DNA of 64,000 bases from an uncultured Bacteroidota bacterium (GTDB lineage Bacteria; Bacteroidota; Bacteroidia; Bacteroidales; P3), in contig CACWPQ010000011.1 of the NCBI GenBank assembly GCA_902762805.1, forward strand, positions 1-64,000, given 5' to 3'. Below are positions 49,455-56,225 of the stretch, piece by piece; the stretch's first letter is position 1; each line of letters begins with the position of its first letter. A program made the position numbers and the translations under genes. The notes beneath the pieces were generated by a model, which saw nothing but the letters and a program-made list of their open reading frames with translations, searched no databases and had not been told where the DNA came from.

Positions 49455-50368
49455 TTCTTCTTGGAAATATCGCCCGCCGCACGGCTGCGGTTCACCACCC
49501 ACACGCCGACGAACACCAGCACCGCCGCCGCCAGCTTGGTAACCGTCAGGCGGTCCATGCCCGTCCAGATAGCCACCGCGATGGCTATGATGGGCTGCAG
49601 GTAGCCGTACATGCTCACCAGCGTGGGACGTATGCGCTGCTGCGCCACCGGCACCAGCCAGTAGGCCAGGAAGGTCGAAAACACTATCATGAACGCCACC
49701 TCCCACCACACCTGCCCGGGCACCGCCGCGAAGTCGCTCCGCAGCACCTCGGGCAGCGCCACCGGCAACGACAGCACAAACGCAGCCAGGAACATCCACT
49801 TCATCGACGTAAACACCGAGTAGCGCGCTATCAGGTTGCGGCACGTGCCCAGGTACAGCGCGAAGATGATATAGTTGGCAAAGCAGAACACGATGCCGAT
49901 GGGCTCGGTCTCCGACGCGCCGTGGCCGCCGAAGGTGCTCTGCAGTATCAGCCACAGTATGCCGCCGAAGCTCAGCGCCACACCCAGCGCCTTCTTCCAC
50001 GTGATGGGCTCCTTGAGGAATATCGCCGCCACGAACATGGTGAAGATGGGCGTCGTGGTGCTCATCACCGAGAGGTCCACCGGCGTGGTGTGGGCGATGG
50101 CATAGAGGAACGTCAGCTGTGGCGCCAGCAGTCCCAGCACACCGGCTCCCGCCAGGCGCAGCAGGTCCTGCCACGGCACACGCTCCCGCGGCGTCAGCAG
50201 CGACAGCAGCCAGAACAGCCCGCCCGCCACCAGCGCCCGCATGGCGAACAGCACCAGCGGCGTCAACCCGCCGTCGGTGGCAATGTCGCGGCATACCACC
50301 ACATTCACCCCGAAGATAATGTACGCCGCCGCCGCCGCCAGGTGTCCTATGGCCTTGCTCCTGTTCAT
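49451..50368 (-). CDS. EamA/DMT-family transporter
   Basis: 305 aa with ten predicted transmembrane helices in two EamA repeats (AYIIFGVNVVVCRDIA, TTTPIFTMFVAAIFLKEPITWKKALG; GYLQPIIAIAVAIW, AAVLVFVGVWVVNRSRAAG). These exporters move amino acids or metabolites across the inner membrane. The start overlaps the stop of the Abi-like gene (ATGA), an odd pairing that suggests the Abi gene was inserted in front of it. Confidence 0.85.
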   Translation of the reverse strand: MNRSKAIGHLAAAAAYIIFGVNVVVCRDIATDGGLTPLVLFAMRALVAGGLFWLLSLLTPRERVPWQDLLRLAGAGVLGLLAPQLTFLYAIAHTTPVDLSVMSTTTPIFTMFVAAIFLKEPITWKKALGVALSFGGILWLILQSTFGGHGASETEPIGIVFCFANYIIFALYLGTCRNLIARYSVFTSMKWMFLAAFVLSLPVALPEVLRSDFAAVPGQVWWEVAFMIVFSTFLAYWLVPVAQQRIRPTLVSMYGYLQPIIAIAVAIWTGMDRLTVTKLAAAVLVFVGVWVVNRSRAAGDISKKN

Positions 50369-51057
50369 TGCAGTCGGTCTATTCTGTCGCAAATGCGTTC
50401 CACATGGTCGAGGCCGTACAACAACGCTCCACTGTCGATACCCATCCAATTGTACATTTTCATTATTTGCCGGTACTTCTCTCTGGCATAACAGGTGTCT
50501 ATCTTGCTTTTGGTCTTGTCGAAGCAAATGGGTTCGTGGTGGGCGATGCGGTTGCGGAGGACGTTTATGCTTCCTAAATCGTTGTAAATATAACTTTGGT
50601 TTATATGTTCTTCTTTGGAAGATTTGGGTTTGTTGGGGAATATCGCCATGAGGCACTTGCCAGTGGCATTAAATTGCTGTTTTGCATACATATGCTTCCA
50701 AGTGCCAAAACTCATCGCAGACAATAGTTTCGGATGGCTGTATGCATCCTCGTTTTTCAGGCGTATATATTCTTTATTTATATTGTGGAATGTCTCTTTA
50801 GTGTCGGCACGGTCAAGCAGACCACCTTTTTTTACCGAGTCGCGAAGCCAATCCTGGCCCAAGCGGCGAGTAAGTTGATGGTCTATAGCGTTCCTGAGGG
50901 CAACTTCAAAACAACTTATGATTGTGAACATCTCTTGCGAAATTCGGAGATTAAGTCGGTACAAAGTCATGGCTTTTTTAGTGTTTTGATGGCATGCCGA
51001 CATATATCTCCCCATCCTTTCTTTCGAGATAATATATTCAAAATCAGAGTATTTCAA
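50365..51057 (-). CDS. Abi-like (AbiD/F type) HEPN abortive-infection protein
   Basis: 230 aa. N-terminal helices (ALRNAIDHQLTRRLGQDWL) and the HEPN RNase motif RNRIAHHEPIC (R168, H173, i.e. RX4H) are as in Abi_2/AbiF-type proteins. These proteins abort phage infection, probably by cutting RNA. Much more AT-rich than its neighbours, fitting acquisition. It ends on the EamA start (ATGA). No partner antitoxin is seen next to it. Confidence 0.8.
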   Translation of the reverse strand: MKYSDFEYIISKERMGRYMSACHQNTKKAMTLYRLNLRISQEMFTIISCFEVALRNAIDHQLTRRLGQDWLRDSVKKGGLLDRADTKETFHNINKEYIRLKNEDAYSHPKLLSAMSFGTWKHMYAKQQFNATGKCLMAIFPNKPKSSKEEHINQSYIYNDLGSINVLRNRIAHHEPICFDKTKSKIDTCYAREKYRQIMKMYNWMGIDSGALLYGLDHVERICDRIDRLQ

Positions 51058-51167
51058 TTTTGGTTTATTTTATATTTTGTCAGTTTAAAAATTAGTTGTA
51101 ATTTTGCACCCGGAATCCCCGGTAGTCCCTGTCTGCAAAGTCAAACTATCGGGTTTAGTTTTTCCCG

Positions 51168-52457
51168 CTACCCTTCCTGTATTATTTTCAGAAGATCCTG
51201 CCCGATGTCGCGGCGCAGGTACTTGCCTTCCCACACGATGTTGTTCGCGCGGTAGTAGCTCTTCAGCAGCGCCTCCGGCAGGGTGGAGGCCAGGGCGGTG
51301 GTGCAGATGACACGGCCGCCGGCCGTCAGCAACCGGCCGTCGGCGTCGCGCTTCGTTCCGCAGTGGAACACCTGCACATCGTTCTCCTCACCGAGGTCGA
51401 TGGTGTCGCCCTTGCGGTAGCCCTCGGGGTAGCCGCCGGCCACCATCATCACGCAGGCCGCCGTGCGCGAGTCCACCTCCAGCGTGCAGCCGTCCAGGTT
51501 GCCCTGCGCCGCCTGCTCGAAGAGGTGCACCACGTCGCTCTTGATGCGCGGGAAGACGCTCTCGGTCTCGGGGTCGCCCATGCGCACGTTGTATTCTATC
51601 ACATAGGGGTCGCCGCCGCAATTCATCAGGCCGATGAATATGAAGCCGCAGTAGTCGATGTGCTCCTCCTTCAGGCCGCGCACCGTGGGTTTCACGATAC
51701 GGTCCTCGACCTTTTTCATGAACGCCTTGTCGGCAAACGGCACGGGGCTCACCGAGCCCATGCCGCCGGTGTTGAGGCCGGTGTCGCCCTCGCCGATGCG
51801 CTTGTAGTCCTTGGCCTCGGGCAGCACCAGGTAGTGGTTGCCGTCGGTCAGCACGAAGACGCTCAGCTCTATACCGTCGAGGTACTCCTCTATCACCACG
51901 CTGGCGCTGGCGTCGCCGAACTTGCCGCCCAGCATCTCGCGCAGATGCGCCTTGGCCGTGGCCAGGTCGGGCTCTATCAGCACTCCCTTGCCTGCCGCCA
52001 GGCCGTCGGCCTTGAGCACGTAGGGCGCCTGCAGCGTCTCGAGGAAGCGCTCGCCCTCGGCCAGGGTGTCGGCGGTGAAGGTCTGGTAGCGCGCCGTCGG
52101 TATGGCGTGGCGCTGCATGAACGCCTTGGCGTAGTCCTTGCTGCCTTCCAGCATGGCCCCCTGCTTCGAGGGGCCGATGACCATGATGTGCTTCAACGCA
52201 GGCGTGGCGGCAAAGTGGTCGGCAATGCCGGCCACCAGCGGTGCCTCGGGTCCCACCACGAGCATCTCCACGCGGTGGTCCAGCGCAAAGGCGCCCACCG
52301 CCTCGAAGTCCATCATGTCCAGCGCCACATTCTCGCCCACCGCCGCCGTCCCCGCGTTGCCGGGCGCGATATAGAGGTGCGAGCACTGTGCGCTCTGCGC
52401 AATCTTGTGGGCTATAGCGTGTTCGCGGCCGCCCGAACCGAGTAGTAGTATATTCAT
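51168..52457 (-). CDS. purD: Phosphoribosylamine-glycine ligase
   Basis: 429 aa ATP-grasp enzyme (GAR synthetase) of purine synthesis. MNILLLGSGGREHAIA at the N-terminus, VLKADGLAAGKGV, GGMGSVSP, and YNVRMGDPETE. The start at 52457 fits the -7 box at 52491-52499; the longer frame would include the promoter. Complete and of normal length. Confidence 0.95.
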   Translation of the reverse strand: MNILLLGSGGREHAIAHKIAQSAQCSHLYIAPGNAGTAAVGENVALDMMDFEAVGAFALDHRVEMLVVGPEAPLVAGIADHFAATPALKHIMVIGPSKQGAMLEGSKDYAKAFMQRHAIPTARYQTFTADTLAEGERFLETLQAPYVLKADGLAAGKGVLIEPDLATAKAHLREMLGGKFGDASASVVIEEYLDGIELSVFVLTDGNHYLVLPEAKDYKRIGEGDTGLNTGGMGSVSPVPFADKAFMKKVEDRIVKPTVRGLKEEHIDYCGFIFIGLMNCGGDPYVIEYNVRMGDPETESVFPRIKSDVVHLFEQAAQGNLDGCTLEVDSRTAACVMMVAGGYPEGYRKGDTIDLGEENDVQVFHCGTKRDADGRLLTAGGRVICTTALASTLPEALLKSYYRANNIVWEGKYLRRDIGQDLLKIIQEG

Positions 52458-52490
52458 TTTGTAGTACTTTTTTGCTTCGTGAATTCGGCT

Positions 52491-52499
52491 GCAAAAGTA
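52491..52499 (-). promoter_or_regulatory. Bacteroidota -7 box of purD
   Basis: TACTTTTGC on the minus strand, 33 nt upstream of the purD ATG. Confidence 0.6.
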
Positions 52500-52534
52500 C
52501 GACATTCCCACGACATGGCAAAAAATATTTTACG

Positions 52535-53188
52535 CTAGTGTTTAGGCTCGTAGGTTTGGAACACCACCAGGTCGCCGCCCGTGACGGTGAAACTCTCGCC
52601 CAGCGCCTCGTTCAGCGTCCCCTGCCACCAGCGCGTCAGGCGCTGCTCTTCCAGCGGCCACTTCAGCCCCTGGGCGCTGACGGGCACCGCAGGCGTCAGC
52701 GAGAAGAGGCTCACCTGCTGCCCGGCGAAGCTCGCGTAGCGGCGGCTGCCGCGCATGGCCGTCAGGCGTCCGTGGTCGGTCAGCATCTCTATCTCCGCAT
52801 CGGGGTATTCGTCCAGGAATTCAACCAGATAGGCTATGTTCCCCAGCGCATGGTCCTCGCGCTGGCCGGTGGCCCCGAGAATATAGAATTTTGAATTTTG
52901 AAAGTTGAAATTCGTGGTTGCCCACGCCATCGCCTTGTGCAGGTCGTTGTAGTCCTGCTCGTCCACCTGCACGCAGCGGTCGCCCAGCGACGCGCGCTCC
53001 TCGGCCGAGAGCGAGTCGCCGTCGCCCACGACGCAGTAATTTTGAATTTTGAATTTTGAATTTTGAAGGTTTCGGTAGGCGGAGTCGCAGCAGACTATAA
53101 AAGAAGCCTCCTGCAGCACCTGTAGCGGTATTCGAGAAGTGGGGAAGTCGCCCGCGGCGAGAATCGCTATACACTGAGCTTCTTCCAC
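52535..53188 (-). CDS. Thiamine pyrophosphokinase with repeat-derived segments
   Basis: 217 aa from a GTG at 53188 that overlaps the PnuT stop. Makes thiamine pyrophosphate from thiamine. Active-site patterns: VVGDGDSLSAEE (GDxDS), EQDYNDLHKAM, and GATGQREDHALGNI. Two short stretches (LQNSKFKIQN before VVGDGDS, and NFQNSKFYI before the GATG motif) are encoded by heptanucleotide arrays at 53037-53068 and 52886-52913. Last gene of the TPP-riboswitch operon. Confidence 0.88.
   Translation of the reverse strand: MEEAQCIAILAAGDFPTSRIPLQVLQEASFIVCCDSAYRNLQNSKFKIQNYCVVGDGDSLSAEERASLGDRCVQVDEQDYNDLHKAMAWATTNFNFQNSKFYILGATGQREDHALGNIAYLVEFLDEYPDAEIEMLTDHGRLTAMRGSRRYASFAGQQVSLFSLTPAVPVSAQGLKWPLEEQRLTRWWQGTLNEALGESFTVTGGDLVVFQTYEPKH
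52886..52913 (-). repeat. Heptanucleotide array in the TPK gene (a)
   Basis: Units GAATTTT, GAATTTT, GAAAGTT, GAAATTC in frame with the kinase. Confidence 0.8.
53037..53068 (-). repeat. Heptanucleotide array in the TPK gene (b)
   Basis: TAATTTT then three GAATTTT units and GAAGGTT, translated as FKIQN-type residues. Confidence 0.85.
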
Positions 53189-53727
53189 CGGATAATCCCT
53201 AAAATACAAAACACAATGAACACCACATACAGGGCTGCGGAGGCATAGTTTCCGGTCAGCCAGAATAGACTTGTCATAATCGGATTGACGATGAGCCACA
53301 TAATCCACTGTTCCCAGTACTTGCGCGTAAGCATCCACATGCCCACGATGCTCAAGGCTGCCGACAGGCCGTCGAGCCACGGATACGGGCTCTCGTTCAG
53401 CTGTGCCAGCACCCAGTGCATCATCACCGTCAGCGCCGCCACCGCCAGCACTATCCACGGCCAGTAGCGCCGCGGGCAGCTGCCGATGGGCCGCTCCTCG
53501 CGGTCCTTGCGCCCCAGGATGCCGCGCCACACCAGGATGCCGTAGATCGACATCGCGAAGTTGTAGCAGCAGATAGTCCCGTTGGCGTAGAGACCCGAGC
53601 GGAAGTCAATCACGATATAGAACGCCGACATCAGCAGGCACAGCGGCCAGAACCAGCGGTCAGCGCGGTATTCGCTCACCACGTAGGCCAGGCCTATGAT
53701 TGCTCCTATGATGTCCAGCGTGCTCAT
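53167..53727 (-). CDS. pnuT: PnuC-family thiamine transporter (PnuT)
   Basis: 186 aa with about seven transmembrane helices. The PnuC-family motif W-R/K-x-x-x-W region appears in MLTRKYWEQWIMWLIVN, and an Asn follows. In Bacteroidota the PnuC homologues placed in TPP-riboswitch operons carry thiamine across the inner membrane. It lies 1 nt after the TonB receptor stop and overlaps the thiamine pyrophosphokinase, which would trap the imported vitamin. Confidence 0.88.
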   Translation of the reverse strand: MSTLDIIGAIIGLAYVVSEYRADRWFWPLCLLMSAFYIVIDFRSGLYANGTICCYNFAMSIYGILVWRGILGRKDREERPIGSCPRRYWPWIVLAVAALTVMMHWVLAQLNESPYPWLDGLSAALSIVGMWMLTRKYWEQWIMWLIVNPIMTSLFWLTGNYASAALYVVFIVFCILGIIRWKKLSV

Positions 53728-53728
53728 A

Positions 53729-55993
53729 TTAGAATTTATACAGTATTCGTCCCATGAAGTTGATGCCCGGCTGTTGGAAGTAGCCGCGACTGGTTGTGAG
53801 AGTGCCAGTGGCAGGGTCGTAATATGTTCCGCTCCATGCCGAATGGCGGTAGTTTACATCAAGAACATTGTTCACCACTAGCTGGCATTCCAACTCGTTC
53901 CCGTGACGCATGTTGAAAGTGTAGGATGCGCGGGCATTGAGGAGAAAGTAGTCGTCGAGCAGGGATTCCTCGCGGCCGGTGTTGTCGGCATATTGCTTGC
54001 CGACGTACTTGCCGATGAGCTGAATTTTGGCACGTTCCAGGGGGCGGTAGGTGAGAACAGCGGCCCCTACCACCGAAGGCGACAAGGCAAGGTCGGTGGC
54101 ACCGAAGTTGTAGGGGTTGTGTATGGGGGAGCCCCATTCAAGGGTTAGGTCGCCGGTGTAGTCGGCAATCCTGTTCATGCTGAGCGTGAGGTTGCCGTCG
54201 AACGAGAGCTGCTTGCAGAAGCGGTAGCCTCCGACAAGTTCGATGCCGAGCCGGTAGCTTTTTTCGACATTGTCCATCAGTGCGTAGCCGCTGTTGGTGA
54301 TTTTTCCGTTGGCTACCAGCTGATCTTTGTAGAGCATGGCGTAGAGGTTGCCCTCGAAGTGAAAGTCCTGTTTCTGCAGCTGGTATCCGAGTTCGAGGTC
54401 GAGCATAGTCTCGTGTTTCATGCGGGTGTTGTTTCCGAGGGCCTCTTTGATGTCGGCGCGTGCCGCCTCTCGGTTGGCGATGCCGGCCACAAAATAGGCC
54501 CGCTGGCTGTCGGAGATGCGGTAGTTGACGCCCACTTTGGGGTTGAAGAAGAGGTGGGTGGTGTCGTAGTCGAGCCGGCCGTAGTCGTCGTCGGTGCCGT
54601 GGAGGCTGTAGCTGATGAAACGGGTCTGCAGGTCGGCGTAGAGGTTGAGGTTGGGGGAGAGGTCGTAGTTGAGTTTGGCATAGGCCACGGCATCGTGCTT
54701 TTTGCCGGTGTTGGAGTACCAATCGTCGAAGGGGTCGTCGCGCGAGACGGTGGTGCCGTTGTGCCCTTTTTCTTCCTTCATCCAGAGTACCTCACCGTAG
54801 TGTTGTCCGTTGTAGAATTGGTAGCTTCCGCCGAGGGTCAGCGCCAGGTTGTCGCGTTCATATCGGGCCGAGAGGTTGGCGGTGTATGCGTCGTTGCGCA
54901 TGATTTTGTTGTAGATGAGGTCGGTGTAGCGGAATCCGAGAGCCAGCGTGTCCATGCCATAGCCGAATATATCTTCCCCACGCTTGTAGCTTTCGGTATA
55001 GCCATAGCCGTGGGTGTAGTCCAGGGCCGAGTTCAGGCTCCAGCGACTGGAAAGGATGTAGGAATAGTAGAGTTGGTAGTGCTGTTGCCAGTAGTTGTCG
55101 GTTTCGTTGTCGTAGTAGGATACGTTGCCATATTCATCCTTTATCTTGCCACGCCCGTTGTAGGTGGGGTCGGCATCGAGGTCTTCGGCTTCAGCGCCGT
55201 CCCACGTGATGCCGCTTTTTTGCTTGCCGATGATGGCAATGAGCTTGAGCAGCGAGCGGTCACTGTAGTGGCTGCCGGAGAGGAAGAGGCTCTGCTGGTC
55301 GGTCTGTCCTCCGCGGATGAAGCCGTCGCTGGTCAGGCCGTTGTAGGCGGCGTCGAAGGAAAATCCGTGCTTTATGAGGCCGCTGCCCGCCACAATACCG
55401 TATTGGCGGGTGTTCCACGACCCCCACGAGATGTCGGTCGTAGCATAGGGTTTGGCCGAGGTGTTGAGTGTCTGCAGGCTCATGGCGCCGCCGAAGGCGG
55501 CCGAACCGCCGTTGCTGGCCCCCACGCCGCGCTGCAACTGCACGCTCTGCGCCATGCCGCCCAGGTTAGGTATGTTGTACCAATATACGCTCTGGCTTTC
55601 CGCATCGTTCAGCGGAATACCGTTGATGTTTACGTTGATGCGGGTGGCGTCGACACCTCGGATGCGCAAATTGGTCACACCCACCGTGCCGTTCTCCGAC
55701 GAGGTGACGACGCTTGGCTCCAACTCCAGCATATAGGGAAGTGCCGCGGCTACTTTGTTCTCCTCCAGCGTCTTGCGGTCGATGGTGCTGGTGGTGAGCG
55801 GCGCTTTGTTGCTGACGCGCACGTCCTGGATCATCACTTCGTCAAGGGCGCGGATGGTGTCCTGGGCTTGCAGGGTGAGGGGTGAGAGATGAAAGGTGAA
55901 AACCAAAGCCAAGCAGGCTATCCTCTGCTTGCGGCTCGTCTGTGTGGCCTTATGTAGGTGATAGCGGCCACGGCTATTGCGTGTTTTTTCCAT
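53729..55993 (-). CDS. TonB-dependent outer-membrane receptor for thiamine
   Basis: 754 aa. Signal region (about 20-43), TonB-box-like VMIQDVRVSNK, plug domain (about 60-170, VTNLRIRGVDATRINVNINGIPLNDAES), and a C-terminal barrel ending GRILYKF. Part of the signal peptide (FTFHLSPLTLQ) is coded by a seven-base repeat (55880-55907). Controlled by the TPP riboswitch just upstream, it is the thiamine receptor of the operon with PnuT and the pyrophosphokinase. Confidence 0.9.
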   Translation of the reverse strand: MEKTRNSRGRYHLHKATQTSRKQRIACLALVFTFHLSPLTLQAQDTIRALDEVMIQDVRVSNKAPLTTSTIDRKTLEENKVAAALPYMLELEPSVVTSSENGTVGVTNLRIRGVDATRINVNINGIPLNDAESQSVYWYNIPNLGGMAQSVQLQRGVGASNGGSAAFGGAMSLQTLNTSAKPYATTDISWGSWNTRQYGIVAGSGLIKHGFSFDAAYNGLTSDGFIRGGQTDQQSLFLSGSHYSDRSLLKLIAIIGKQKSGITWDGAEAEDLDADPTYNGRGKIKDEYGNVSYYDNETDNYWQQHYQLYYSYILSSRWSLNSALDYTHGYGYTESYKRGEDIFGYGMDTLALGFRYTDLIYNKIMRNDAYTANLSARYERDNLALTLGGSYQFYNGQHYGEVLWMKEEKGHNGTTVSRDDPFDDWYSNTGKKHDAVAYAKLNYDLSPNLNLYADLQTRFISYSLHGTDDDYGRLDYDTTHLFFNPKVGVNYRISDSQRAYFVAGIANREAARADIKEALGNNTRMKHETMLDLELGYQLQKQDFHFEGNLYAMLYKDQLVANGKITNSGYALMDNVEKSYRLGIELVGGYRFCKQLSFDGNLTLSMNRIADYTGDLTLEWGSPIHNPYNFGATDLALSPSVVGAAVLTYRPLERAKIQLIGKYVGKQYADNTGREESLLDDYFLLNARASYTFNMRHGNELECQLVVNNVLDVNYRHSAWSGTYYDPATGTLTTSRGYFQQPGINFMGRILYKF

Positions 55994-55995
55994 GA

Positions 55996-56093
55996 TTCAT
56001 TCCTTTCGCCGGCATTATCCGGATCAAGTTTTAAGGGTCTGTTCTCAGCCTTAGACGCTCATTACTAGCACCATATCGGCACCCCTATGGGTT
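55996..56093 (-). promoter_or_regulatory. TPP riboswitch (THI element)
   Basis: Read on the minus strand: AGGGGTGCC, GGCTGAGA, ACCCTT, AACTTGATCCGGATAATGCC and GGCGAAAGGAA. These are the invariant parts of the thiamine pyrophosphate aptamer. It ends just before the TonB receptor ATG (55993), so it probably represses translation when TPP is bound. Confidence 0.95.
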
Positions 56094-56105
56094 GAATTGC
56101 TGCTG

Positions 56106-56113
56106 CAAAGATA
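56106..56113 (-). promoter_or_regulatory. -7 box of the thiamine operon
   Basis: TATCTTTG on the minus strand, just upstream of the riboswitch, with a TTTG at roughly the -33 position. Confidence 0.7.
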
Positions 56114-56139
56114 CAACTATTTTCTGATATGCAAAAAAA

Positions 56140-56223
56140 ATCTTCCCCTATTTTCCCATCAGTGGGTAATAACGGGAAAAGGCCGAACTATTACCCTAGA
56201 GAACCCCTACCGTTCTCCTACCG
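56140..56223 (-). repeat. Dispersed stem-loop repeat family 1, copy D
   Basis: Minus-strand order GGTAGGAG/GGTAGGGG units, TCTAGGGTAATAGTTCGGCC, TTTTCCCGT/ATGGGAAAA hairpin, AGGGGAAGAT. It starts 3 nt after the stop of the T9SS type B gene and precedes the thiamine operon promoter. Confidence 0.85.
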
Positions 56224-56225
56224 CC

